The notes under the pieces: generated by a model
What the model saw: the letters and a program-made list of their open reading frames with translations, nothing else
Databases searched by the model: none
What the model was told of the DNA's origin: nothing
Program-made: the position numbers and the translations under genes
Part shown: in pieces, positions 10,611-21,393 of the stretch
Layout of the letters: every line of letters starts with the position of its first letter
Position numbering within the stretch: the stretch's first letter is position 1
From: Castanea sativa
Taxonomy: Eukaryota > Streptophyta > Magnoliopsida > Fagales > Fagaceae
NCBI RefSeq assembly: GCF_040712315.1
Contig: NC_134017.1
Span: forward strand, 53,163,636 to 53,227,635
Length of the DNA stretch: 64,000 nt
Direction: 5' to 3'

Positions 10611-11530
10611 ATGGCTTCCACTGCAAACGCAGAAACTGGTTCAGAAATTTCAGTTTCTTCTTCTCACAATACTTTTAATCCTAGAGGCTCTTCACAGAAT
10701 TTCAATACACCTTCTTCAATGGTTGATGAAAATTCCAATCCATCTAACCCCTATTTTCTTCCTTCGGCTGAGTTTAGAATTGATACAATTCACTAATGGT
10801 AGATCAGATACACTTCTCAATAAATAGTACAATTCACTTACACTCAATCATTGATATAATCATTTACACCATAATTGGATCACACTCAATCATTGATACA
10901 ATCATTTACACCACAATTATATCACTATAACAAACTCAAAACTGACTCAACCATTTTGGTCCTGAGAACTATCCAAGTTGGGTAAGAGCTGTGTTTCTTT
11001 CCTTGGGTGGAAGAAACAAGTTTGGATTTCTCAATGGTTTAATTTTTGTGCCCGATCTTTCATCACCGTTGTTCAATACTTGGCATAGAGCAAACACAAC
11101 CATTCTTTCATGGTTAACCATTTCCCTGAGCAAAGAACTAGCGGCTAGTGTTATTTACATCAACACAGCTAGGGATCTTTGGCTTGACATGGAAAATAGG
11201 TTTTCCCAGGGAAATGCTACAAGATTGTTTGAGCTCAAGAAGGGAATTGCAAGATTCTCTCAAGGTCAACTCACTATAAGTTCCTATTTCACTGAGTTCA
11301 AGATTCTCTGGGATGAATTGGTGGATTATCAGCCTTTTCCAGTTTGCACTTGCACTTGCACTTGCACTTGCACTTGTGGTGCTCAAAAATCACAGTCAGA
11401 TGCACACGTGGAAAAGGTGGAAATTCCAAGAAAGAGAGCCCCATCCGCAGATATTGTGGTATTGTATGTCACATTGCAGATAAATGCTACAAGCTGCATG
11501 GATAGCCACCTGGTTATAAACCAAAGGGAA
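10611..11530 (+). pseudogene. Ty1/copia gag, disrupted
   Basis: The frame opens at 10611 (MASTANAETGSEIS) and reaches NPYFLPSAE. An insertion of about 170 bp with internal repeats (roughly 10772-10945) then breaks it. Gag resumes with NYPSWVRAVFLSLGG, and the core LSKELAASVIYI...DLWLDMENRFSQGN is clear to about 11400. A TGCACT hexamer run (11345-11374) adds alternating Cys-Thr residues. A zinc knuckle follows in another frame: YCGIVCHIADKC with its first Cys codon changed to Arg (CGC), then an in-frame TAG before PPGYKPKG. Several lesions mean it cannot make a normal Gag. Confidence 0.85.
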
Positions 11531-11962
11531 AATCATCAGCAGATCAGGTCTTTTCTGGAATTTTTGGGAATTCTATGCCTTCTAATGGTAGTTCTGTTGG
11601 GAATTTTAACTCACAGCTTGTTCCTGCAAAAGTTGCTGAGATGATGAACTATTCTCATCGGCTTAATGATTCCTGCACTTAGTTTCCACAGACTCATTAC
11701 AATGGCACTATGACTCAGATTCAGCCTCAGCAGTCACAGTTTGCTGCTCCACAAGCTTAGTTTTCTACTCCTCAGTGCCCAATTTCACAGGCAGTGTGAA
11801 AAGCTGCTGTCCTTTCTTAATTCTCAGTCTCAGACTTACAGAGAAGCTCCTGGTCATCAAGCAACTAAAACGCTGAGTCCTCTCAATGCTTCTAGTGCAT
11901 CTACTTCTTAAACTCATTTCTCCAATAATTTTTGAGGTAATCCTTTTTGGTACCCTCCTAAC

Positions 11963-12859
11963 ATGTCCCATAAAGTTTTCTCAACACATGTTACTTGTAT
12001 TATCCCTTATAAATCTCCAAATTGGATCATTGACACTGGTGCCACTGATCATATGGTGCATTCATTATCCCTTTTAACCACTATTACCTCAACCTTAAAT
12101 AGTTTTGTCTATTTGCCCAATGGGGATAAGGCTCTTGTTACTCATATAGGAACTGTCCAGATTTCAGAAACTTTAACTTTTCATGGTGTATTGTGTGTTC
12201 CATCTTTTAGTTTCAATTTGATATCTGTTACTCAGTTGACTAGGGTTGTTTTTTGTTGCCTTATCTTTCTTGGTTCCTTTTGTTTTATCCAGGACCTTGT
12301 TCATTGGAACACGATTGGGTTGGGTAAGGAATCAAGAGGTCCTTACTTGTTGCAGTCTACTCCAGCTATTTCTTCAGCTCATTCTGTCCTTGGTACTACA
12401 TCGAGTTTTACTTTTCCTGCTTCTTGTGATAATTTCCAATTTTGGCATTTTCATTTAGGACATCCTTCATATGCCAAATTGTCTTTGTTGAATAAGCTTG
12501 TACCTGATGTACATGTAAGCAAATCTCATTGTTGTGACATTTGTCATTTCTCTAAACAAAAAAGGTTATCTTTTCCCTCAAGTGTGCATGTTTCCTCATC
12601 TATTTTTGAACTTGTACATGTTGATCTGTGGGGACCTTTTTATGTTCCTACTGCTGAAGGTTTTGGATTTTTTCTTACTATTGTTGATGACTTCTCAAAA
12701 TGTACTTGTGTTTATTTCTTAAAAACTAAATCTGAAACTCAAGTCATGATTCAACAATTCTGTAATATGGTTGAAACACAATTCAATACCAAAGTCAAAT
12801 GCATCAGAAATGACAATGGAACTGAATTGACCTATACAATTCTGTCTAATTCTGTCTAA
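11963..12859 (+). pseudogene. Ty1/copia protease and integrase N-terminal part, 3'-truncated
   Basis: A 298-residue open segment contains the aspartic protease (DTGATDHMVHS, catalytic DTG), the GAG-pre-integrase region with an HHCC zinc site (HFHLGHP...CCDICHFSKQ), and the integrase catalytic core with its first two acidic positions (VHVDLWGPF and RNDNGTEL). The third acidic residue, RT and RNase H are absent. Homology stops after NGTEL at about 12832, where a short repeat-filled junction begins. The order PR-INT before RT marks it as copia. Confidence 0.92.
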
Positions 12860-12945
12860 TTGACCTATACAATTCTCTCTCTGTGTTTCTGTCTAATTCT
12901 TCATGGAGGCTAGGTCCCCTTGAAGTGACCTATACAATTCTTTCT
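12828..12945. repeat. Truncation junction with three copies of a short direct repeat
   Basis: TGACCTATACAATTCT occurs at about 12828, 12859 and 12925, separated by CTGTCTAATTCT-type filler. The repeats sit exactly where copia homology ends. This suggests a deletion joined by template-switching repair. Confidence 0.6.
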
Positions 12946-13019
12946 TTTCTCAATTCTATAAGCACATTCATAACATATAGGAGGCTTTTGTCAAAGCTTT
13001 ATGAATTCATTTTAGCACT

Positions 13020-13330
13020 ATTGCATACGACGATCCTATAGAAGAGTTAAGGAGGTTGTGACAAACATTGACAGTGCCACATCATAAGGCCCAATTTGAA
13101 GCACTTTCAAATGGAATCAACGACCATTTAGAGGATCATAAGTTGAGTTGTTTTTTGAGTGGCCTATGCAATGAAATTAGCTCCAATTAAGGATGTTAAA
13201 CCCACACTTTGCAGAATTCTGCATTTGGATTAGCTAAAATCCAAGAGGAGTATGTGTTGGTAAACAAGAAAAGCTCCAAGGTAGTAGATGAAGTGGGAAA
13301 CCCTTCCAATCTTGGACCACCTCTGAAGAA
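13020..13330 (+). pseudogene. Ty3/gypsy gag remnant
   Basis: Translated pieces follow the plant gypsy Gag C-terminal region: YDDPIEELRRL, then HHKAQFEALSNGINDHLED, HKLSCFLSGLCNEI and AFGLAKIQEEYVL. Stops separate them. The zinc-knuckle region is not evident. It is on the same strand as the protease remnant that follows. Confidence 0.75.
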
Positions 13331-13537
13331 TGATGACAGGGTGGACTAGAAGCTAAACAAACAATTACAAAGGATATCCCCATTTCAAATGGAGGAGAGG
13401 TGGAAGAAGGGCTATGATTTAATTGAGACAAACCATGGCAAGCTAGGCATAAATGCACAAAGGAAGTGATCAAAAGAGTAATGGTTTCCTCTTAAGAGAA
13501 GCAAGGCAAGGAAGCATAAAATATTTCTCTCTTTTCC

Positions 13538-13870
13538 TTGATTGGAAATCCAACCCCAAGAGCAATGAGGGTTTTAGGTCAAATTAAGGGTCAATGGGAG
13601 GTGATTCTCTACAACTTGAGAAGCAACCATCCTTTTTTGGATTCATCTCAAGTGTCCAAGATGAACCTACCAATGGTCACCACCCAAAGTTTTGAGGTAA
13701 AGATTGCTAATGGGGATGAAATCCACACCAAAGGCACCTGTAATGTGGTATCTTTGATGGTAGAAGGTCAATATTTCAAGGTACATCTTAACATTCACCT
13801 TGGTGGATGTGATGTAGTTTAGTGACCCTTTGGTTAAGCACTCTTGGCTTCATCCAATGAGATAGAAGTC
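13538..13870 (+). pseudogene. Ty3/gypsy aspartic protease remnant, catalytic motif lost
   Basis: A 94-residue open segment matches gypsy retropepsin from MRVLGQIKGQ through VKIANGDEIHTKGTC to HLGGCDVV. The expected DSG triad motif, before the HxFLD block, reads NLRSNHPFLD, so the catalytic Asp is gone. After a stop, LSTLGFIQ matches the following WLxTLG block. It cannot be an active protease. Confidence 0.8.
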
Positions 13871-14987
13871 ATGAAATTGTTCTCACAGTTATCGATCTTA
13901 TCGAGCCAAAAGCATATAGTAGTAGTCCATCAAGTATTTAAAAGAGTCCCCGATGAACAAAAAAAAAATTATTTCAATCTTTTAGGCTATATATCAACAA
14001 TAGAGGGGCTGCTCATAGTCAAAAGCTACCAGATTAGATGGTTCCAACTGAACTTCAATTTCTACTTAGTTGATTGATTTAGGGGTAGTGCTGGAACATA
14101 ATTAATGACAACCTCCATGTCCATATGGTAATTGAAGTCAAAAAGGATCAAACCAGATGCAATTCAATCCTTCTTCTTGGCAATGATTCAGAAAAAATAA
14201 AAACCACGCTAGACCAAAGCCCATTGCTATGGGGACTACCCTGTATAAAGAGTATGCGAAAGGTAATTCCAAATAGCAGTGGATGGCTACACTGATTTGA
14301 AAAGAAGTAAACCTATGTCATGCACATTTGATGGGGAATCCAGGTCTGAGGTGGCAGAGTGGGAGTCAAAGCATGAGAAGTTTTACTCCTTTGAATATCA
14401 AAAGGACTGTTTCATAACAGAGAGGCTATGGCACCCTTGAAATAAAGCCGGACAACTGGGTTTGATGGGTAGAACCTAGGAAGCACAGACACGGACATGG
14501 GTGCGGGTCTGGACATGGGTAGAACATGGTAACACGAGCAATTTTAAAAAAATTATAAAAGAAAACGACCGATACAACACCGGTATGATATGGGTACTGA
14601 CATGATATGACATGCCAAAGAGTGAAAACCAAAGAAACACAATTATAACACTCACTCTTAGTTTTAGTTTCTCTATCAAAAAGAAAAAACTCGCAGTTTC
14701 TATTTCTAATTGTGGCAGAACATTGCAATAATATAGAAATTCATTTTTATTTTTAATGAATACAATGGATTTAGCTATCTAAATAGACAAGAAATTCACA
14801 TCTTTTTTTGTAGTCCTTGAATTTAGTTTCCCCTCTTAGTCTCAATCTTTGCCTAATTTCACAAATTAGTTCTATCAAAACTAAGATTCTTCCCTATCAT
14901 CCTTAATGTCTCTATCCAATGTCTATCTTCTGCAGCCTAAAACTCTAGGTTCCCTTAAGAAGACCGAAGTTCCTTTGAGAAGCTTCA

Positions 14988-15035
<48 letters not shown>
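13870..15035. repeat. Segmental duplication copy 2 (blocks a, b, c fused)
   Basis: Three blocks match copy 1 in the same order and orientation: 13870-14290 with 5838-6190, 14712-14775 with 7832-7894, and 14775-15035 with 9176-9450. The stretch 14291-14711 has no clear partner. The distances between blocks are much shorter than in copy 1, so one copy lost or the other gained about 1.2 kb at two places. It ends in a (CT)n run at 14993-15034. No gene. Confidence 0.8.
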
Positions 15036-15038
<3 letters not shown>

Positions 15039-15990
15039 GTCTGAATAAACTTGAACCAAGTATTCAATTTCACAGCTATTACAAGTTTAACATCATATAA
15101 AGACAACCCAAAGTAGTCATATATCCTTTATTAAATCACTAGACAATAGGGAGACAAATATTGCCAGTGTGTGCTCTCATGCCTAGCACATGTGGTAGCA
15201 GCACGCCTAGCACATGTGGTAGCAGTGGTGAGTCTTGTAGTGTCCTTACAGGAGTTTAAGTGACCCCCTGGCGTGAGGTCGTGTGCTTTTGTTAGTCACC
15301 ATAGTGAATAAGTGTTGAAAGAGTCTAGTAAGCCCAAGAGACTGACTTATGGCAAAGGAACTTGAGAAATTGTGGAGCAAATTGTCCTTTACAGGAACTA
15401 GTTATTTTTTTGTGTATTGACAAATATCTTTGCTTGTGAACTGAGAATTATGCCACAATGAAACCACAATCGCTTTCCAGTACTACGTTTTTTAGTGAGC
15501 TAAACTTTGTAATGTATTCAAATTACTATGATAATAAGTTAATAGCTATAAGGTTATAACAATAAATGAATACAAGTAACATTTTTTTTTTTTATGGTTC
15601 AACTGTTAGCAAGAGTAATGCAATATCCCAAAGAATCACTAATTTACTATTTGTACGAGACTATTTAGACTAATTTCTCAAGAACAAGAAAATCATGATC
15701 TACTAATAATAACCACGGTATAAAAATGGCAAATCTGTATTATAATTGCGTGGGTTTGGAGAGATTGAGAAAGAGATGGCAATTTGAGTCTAACCAAGAA
15801 ACTAGCCTCTTTGAAGGTTCACTTGGCCTATTTGTTATGTGATTCCAAACAACAATTTTCAGTGTTTAGACACTGAAAACAGTGGTTCTAAAGAAAAAAA
15901 AAAAAAATCATTTTGGTAAGGGTGTTTTTTTAAGAGTGTTTGAGTTATATTACTCATTTTAAGGTGTTTAAACACTAAATTTAGAAAACT
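15036..15990. other. Intergenic DNA, no gene seen
   Basis: It contains a short tandem of GCCTAGCACATGTGGTAGCA (15181-15230, two units). Around 15840-15990 there is an inverted-repeat-like patch (GTGTTTAGACACTGAAAAC against GTGTTTAAACAC) that may be a MITE. No coding homology was recognised. Confidence 0.5.
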
Positions 15991-16041
15991 CCTCTTACCT
16001 TCTTTTTTTTTTTTTTTTATGGAAAAACTTTCAAATTTCAA

Positions 16042-17412
16042 TTAAACTTGGGTGGTACCCACAGAAAGTACATCAGAAAGAATTTGTGATACAATGACAA
16101 GGGGAGTATCCTCCACCCATATTGTACAGTCAATTACATCCTTTGCATGCTTTGCCATTAGGTGTGCTGCTACGTTGTTGTCACGTCGAGTGAAGCTTGT
16201 GTCCCATGAAGTGAAAGTAGGCAGCCACATTTTTGTCCCCGTGATGACCTGTTGGATGGAGATTGGGGCGGGTGTCTCACACTCAAGGGCTTGAATAACA
16301 ACCTGTGAGTCTCCTTCAATTGTAACCTGCGTTAGGCCCAGCTCCCATGCAAAAATGATTCCACACTCCATTGCCTTTGCCTCAACCTCAAGCGCACCCA
16401 GTGGGAAGTACAGCTTTTTTGAGAGTGCCCCCATGATTTCACCTCTGTCATTGCGAACAACGACACCAATTCCACACTGCCCAGTCTCCTTAAACACTGC
16501 ACCGTCGACATTGATCTTATACCAGTCAGTGGGTGGGGGCTTCCAAGAGGTTGGGGTGTGGGTGGGGCGAGAAACGGGGAGGTCTGCTGCTTGTTTATAT
16601 TCTTCTATATACCTGTGCGCATTGTTGACAATCACTATAGCAGTTTTGGAGGTGCCACCGTGTTGAACCTCATTTCTATTATTCCAAATGCCCCACGCGG
16701 CAGCTACAAATACTTCTAGCTCGGTGTGGTCATTTTTTTCCTTGAGTACCCAGAAGAGGTCCATGAAATCCTTTGGCTTCCATGAGGGTCTTGGTGGTTT
16801 GACAGTGAGGGTAGTCCAAACCTCCCTAGAGAGGTCACAACTCCAGAATGTATGTTTTGGAGTTTCAGTTGCTTCGCACAGGCCACAGTCAACGTCCATT
16901 GGGATGTGGCGATCCCTGAGGCGAGTTTTGGTTGGCAGGATATTCTTGCAAGCCCGCCAAATGAAGGTTCTGATCTTGTTTGGGCACTTTAGGCTCCAAA
17001 TGGACTTCCACATTGTCTTCATAGTGGAGCCATCTGAGCATTGACCATTGTCTTGGGTGACTTGAAGTCTTTGGGCGATGCGATATGCACTTCGCACAAA
17101 GAAATCACCGTTTGGTGTGGCTGACCAAATTTGGCGGTCTTCTGTAGGGAGTGCACTAAGTGGAATGCCAAGAATTATTTCGGCTTCATGGGGAAGGAAG
17201 GTGCTGCGGACTACCTCAGTTTTCCATACGTGCAGGTGATGATCGATGAGGCAGGAGACCAGGTCACCGTTGGTCGAGTGGAGGTCAATTCTTGGGCTTA
17301 CTACTCTGTACGCTGAAGGGGTGGGCATCCATTTATCTTTCCAGATATTGGTCTGCATTCCATTGCCAATGCTCCACCTGACTCCTTCAGATATGAGTGG
17401 CTTGGCTGCCAT
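16042..17412 (-). pseudogene. LINE-B ORF2 C-terminal part: zf-RVT plus RNase H
   Basis: There are 456 uninterrupted residues. The zf-RVT part (about residues 100-210) shows FVRSAYRIAQ, then KCPNKIRTFIWRACKNILPT and CGLCEATETPKHTFWSC. The C-terminal RVT_3/RNase H-like domain (about 300-430) shows KINVDGAVF, GIGVVVRND, EVEAKAMECGI, IEGDSQVVIQAL and RDNNVAAHLMAKHA, retaining the acidic residues expected at the active site. Acquired RNase H domains of this type are known in plant L1 LINEs. The frame is intact here but upstream RT is broken, so the element is inactive. Confidence 0.9.
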
Positions 17413-17421
17413 TATACTCTG

Positions 17422-18718
17422 CTAGGCATATGACGATCTCTTACCAAGTTGAGCTTCAAGGAAGGTGGAATTGGCAAAATATTTGGCTTTGAAGACCTGG
17501 TAGAATAGAGTGTTGTGATTTTTCAGGAGGCGCCATCCTTGCTTTGCCAGGAGTGCTAGATTGAAGGCTCGCAAGTCTCTAAAGCCCATTCCCCCATCAG
17601 TTTTGGGTGTGCAAAGCTTGTCCCAGGCTACCCATGGAATTTTCCTCTCTTCTTTTTTCTGCCCCCACCAAAATCGGCTGGTCAGAGCTCCCAAATCCTT
17701 GCATAATGAGTCCGGAAGCTTGAAACAGCTCATGATGTAGGTGGGGGTAGCTTAAGCAACAGCTTTGATAAGTGTCTCTCTCCCTGCGCTTGACAACAAC
17801 TTCCCTTTCCAGCCTGCGATCTTTTTCCCAACCTGGTCCTTTATCCTATTAAAGGCTCTCTTTTTGTTCTTGCCGATAAGTGAGGGTAGGCCTAGGTATC
17901 ATTCATGCACTGTTTTATGATTTGAGCACCGAAGAATCTCCCAGACTCTTGTGCATTCGTTCATGTTGGCATTGCAAAAGATAAGGCTATCATCTACGAA
18001 CAGCAGATAAGAGATGGATGGTGCGTTTCAGCATACAGCAACACCATTGATGTGCCCCTACTGTTGTCCCCTGTTCAGCATTGCCGAAAGTCCCTCAGCA
18101 CATATGAGGAAGAGGTGAGGTGATATGAGATCGCCTTGGCGGATGCCTCTGGATGGCCTGATCGATCCTTTTGGTTCCCCGTTGATTAGGATGGAATAGT
18201 TAGCAGTTTTAACACACATCATTGTGAGAGAAATCCATCGCTCATGAAAGCCCAGTTTACGCATGATCATTTCCAGACACGGCCATTCAACTTGATCAAA
18301 AGCCTTACTCATGTTAATTTTGATTGCCATGAGATTGTCCTCGCCCTTCCGTCGCTGGTTAATGTGGTGCATTGTCTTGAAAGCCACAAGTACGTTGTTT
18401 GTAATCAACCTGTCAGGGAGAAAAGCACTCTAGGAGGAACTGATAATGTTAGGCAGCATTTTCTTAAGTCGGTTAGCTAGGACCTTAGAGACAATACGAG
18501 ATAATACATTACTTAGGCTTATGGGGCGATAGTCTGTGATTTTCTGGGGGGTTTTTTTCTTTGGGATGAGACAGATATGGGTAGCATTAATATCAGCAGG
18601 CATATTCCCAGAGTTTAAGATATTTAGCACACATTCAGTAGTATTTGGACCAACGATATTCCAGAATTTTTGGTAAAAGACAGGGGGCATACCGTCGGGT
18701 CCTGGGTGCTCAATGGCA
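17422..18718 (-). pseudogene. LINE-B reverse transcriptase, degenerate
   Basis: RT blocks are seen in order: DYRPISLSNVLSRIVSKVL, a stop, then NNVLVAFKTMHHINQRRKG, INMSKAFDQVEW (motif A), GIRQGDLISPHLFLICAEGL (motif B), a stop after LNRGQQ, FVDD in place of FADD (motif C, near 18000), and RFWWGQKKEERKIPWVAWD at the thumb. Multiple stops. It begins within the GPDG block, so the endonuclease and ORF1 are missing. Confidence 0.88.
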
Positions 18719-19288
18719 CTTTTGTAAATATGTTAAAAACTATAGGGCCCACTTGATTAGACAACACATAAAGCTTCCTTCTTCAATTCCAACTAGGGGC
18801 CCACTTATCAACTTTTAAAAAAAAACACATGTAATAAACACACAATTATGTTTTTTCACACATTGAAACATATTATTTAAAACATAGTACGAAACACGTT
18901 TTTTGCTTTATGAATACTATAAACACTTGTTTTTACAACATTTTTTGAATTATAGTTTTCACATCATTTTAAATAACGATACTATATATCTCCAACCAAA
19001 CTACCCGTGTTTCTTTTCAATTTTTGCTACTAGCAGCCAGTGTAGGACATGGTGAGGACAAGGAATAGGATTCATGCAAGCAAACTTACCTGAATGATGG
19101 AGTCAAATTTTCAAGGTCGTCAAGCTAAACATATCAATAATTGTTAAGTCCCCAAAAATAACATATAATTTTCTTTCATTAAATCATGTTAATTATCATT
19201 TAAGTTATTAATCATAATTAATATTCTTTAAAAGTTTTAAATCAATTTTTTTTGTTAAATATATTAAAGATTATTATTAGAATATAAT
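18719..19288. other. Intergenic DNA between two LINEs, no gene seen
   Basis: The sequence is AT-rich. GGGCCCACTTGA and GGGGCCCACTTATC near 18745 and 18795 form a short repeat. No coding or transposon signature was recognised. Confidence 0.5.
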
Positions 19289-19356
19289 TTTTTTTTTTTT
19301 TTTTTTTGAGAAACCAGACCAGAAAGTCTGGGAATTTATTCAAAAACTTAAAAAAC

Positions 19357-20106
19357 TTAGGGAACATCCCTTACAACAGTATCATCCCTTAACACAAGAG
19401 GGGTAATATCGGGTGGAGTGTCCTCCAACCAGACCTGAAGACCTGTCACTGTGCTTGCTTTTTTTGTGAGAGCATCAGCAACTAAATTACAAGCTCGGGA
19501 TACATGATTAAATTCTACCAATTGAAAACCCGAAACTAGTGCACGACTGTCCTCTATAATATTTCCATAGCTGGTCAGATCACCGTTGTCCTTGGTGAGC
19601 GCATTTATGATCACAGCTGAGTCTCCTTCAATCACCACCCGAGGCAGACCAATTTCTGCAGCAAACTTCACCGCTCGGCGACACGCTAGAGCTTCCACAG
19701 CTGCTACTGATTGAGGCAGCGAAATTGGCATCGAGAGAGCACCTATAACAGTGAATGTGGCTACATCAAAGTTCACCTTATAAAAATTATGTTCAGGGGG
19801 TCTCCATTGCTGCATAATGGTTGGACCAAAGGGAGCTGGGAACTCGGACTGAACTGCAAGGAAATCTTGGAGTAGGGTACCAGCCATACTACAAATCTTG
19901 GAGAGTGGATGAACTTGTCGACCAAAGTGCCTAGCATTACACCTATTCCACAGTAGCCATGTCATGATTGAGAAAAGCTCCAGTCTGAATTCGTCCTGAG
20001 AATGCATGAGCCTGGAAAGAAGGTCGCTGAATGACACAGGCTGGACTGATGCGTCTTGGTGGAACCACTCCATTGAATGCCACACGCAATTTCTTTGCAG
20101 AACCAA
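19357..20106 (-). pseudogene. LINE-C RNase H-like C-terminus
   Basis: 249 open residues carry the RVT_3-type RNase H fold: YKVNFDVAT, AAVEALACRRAVKFAAEIGL, VVIEGDSAVIINALT, HVSRACNLVADALTKKA and a C-terminal VWLEDTPPDI. The frame shifts against the zf-RVT region (19962-20366; CEGCQDRSEDTLHALWFC) near 20000-20100, so the protein is broken. Confidence 0.88.
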
Positions 20107-20644
20107 AGAGCGTGCAATGTGTCCTCTGATCGATCTTGGCAGCCCTCACAGATATCTGTTGTGACGATATGGCGATGATGGAGATTCTCCATGGTGGGTA
20201 AAGCATTATTGCAAGCCTTCCAAACAAAATGCTTGATTTTGTTTGGAGTCCGGAGATGCCAAATTCTCTTCCAGAACTGTCTCTGAGCTTCCGGATTTGA
20301 AGAACCTGCACTAGAAGCTGAATCACAAGATATAACTAATTTGTATGCGCTGCTAGTAGTAAACATACCCGAGGGAGTACAAGCCCAAATGATTCGGTCA
20401 GGGGGAGCCTTTCACTCAATGGAATTCCCAGAATTTCCGAGGCTTCATGGGGCAGAAACATTTGTTTCACCATATTAGTTTTCCAAACCGCATTGTCTTG
20501 GTCTATGAGCTCACTCACCTTAGCATCAGGTGGTATCTGAGGGATTAGGGAAACAATAGACCTGCTCAACTGTGAAGGCAACCACTTGTCCTGTTTTATG
20601 CGCACTGATTCACCATTGCCAATGCGCCATACCATCCCTTTACA

Positions 20645-21393
20645 CAAGGACGGACCCATGTTCGGGCAGAGGGGGGCCATGCCCCCCCCCCCCCCTTCCC
20701 CCTCCAATTTTGGAAGAAAAAATAGCACTATATACAAAGATTTCCCCTAAAAAAAATATATTTTTGGCCCCCTTCCTTCAAAATCTTTACATTTTAACTT
20801 ATGAAAACTAAAAAGAAAATTGCAACATCCTTTTGTCCATTGCATATTGATCCAAAAATATGAAGCCCGTGGAAACTATGATCAAATGTGTGCAGCGGAT
20901 ACTAATGCTTATTTGTAGGTTTATTTTTATGAATTATTAACTATTTTTAAAAAATATTTTATTAACATTAATGTTGTTGTAGCTTGTAGGGTATGTTTGT
21001 TTGGTTTATTTTTTGGACTAAATTTTGAAACAATAGAGCTATATAATATGGGAATAACGAAACTTTTACTTGAATTGTTGATGGTGGGAAAATTATCTAT
21101 AATATTTGATTTTTTTAAAGAGAAAAAATTACAAATAATTTGAAGCTGATAATGCAACATTGCCTCTAGTGTTGATATCTCAATTCATGAAAATTTTCAA
21201 ACAAAATTTCAAAAAATTACCACTGATTAAATTAGTATTCGGTCCAAATTGTGAAAATATGAGATCATAATGTTAATGAATGTAATGAAATTCAACAAAG
21301 CTTGAGTAGATGTTAGTTTTAATTTTTATAAACTTTTTTGGGTTTATACTTTGGCCCCCCCCCCCCCAACTTTGAATTCCGGTTTCGTCCCTG
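20645..21393. mobile_element. hAT-like non-autonomous element inserted in LINE-C
   Basis: The ends are CAAGGACGGACCC (left) and, as reverse complement of the right, CAGGGACGAAACC. These are inverted termini of the CAGGG type seen in hAT transposons. They are flanked by CCTTTACA (20637-20644) and CCTTTACG (21394-21401), an 8-bp target duplication with one mismatch. Long C runs sit near both ends (20681-20695 and 21355-21367). The 749 bp encode no transposase. Removing the element and one duplication restores the LINE reading frame, which confirms the borders. Confidence 0.85.

Larger units (their letters stand above)
15996..18718 (-). mobile_element. L1-type LINE with RNase H, 5'-truncated (LINE-B)
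   Basis: This is a non-LTR retrotransposon on the minus strand. Its poly(A) tail appears as a T run at about 15998-16018, and homology ends abruptly at about 18718 inside the RT (GPDGMPPVFYQKFW), the usual 5' truncation. Domains in order are RT, thumb/connection, zf-RVT zinc-binding domain and RNase H. Stops and frameshifts interrupt it. No target duplication was recognised. Confidence 0.9.

Noticed and set aside
16052..17316. Several plus-strand open frames opposite LINE-B ORF2
   Set aside because: They are shadows of the minus-strand RNase H/zf-RVT coding sequence and carry no domain of their own.
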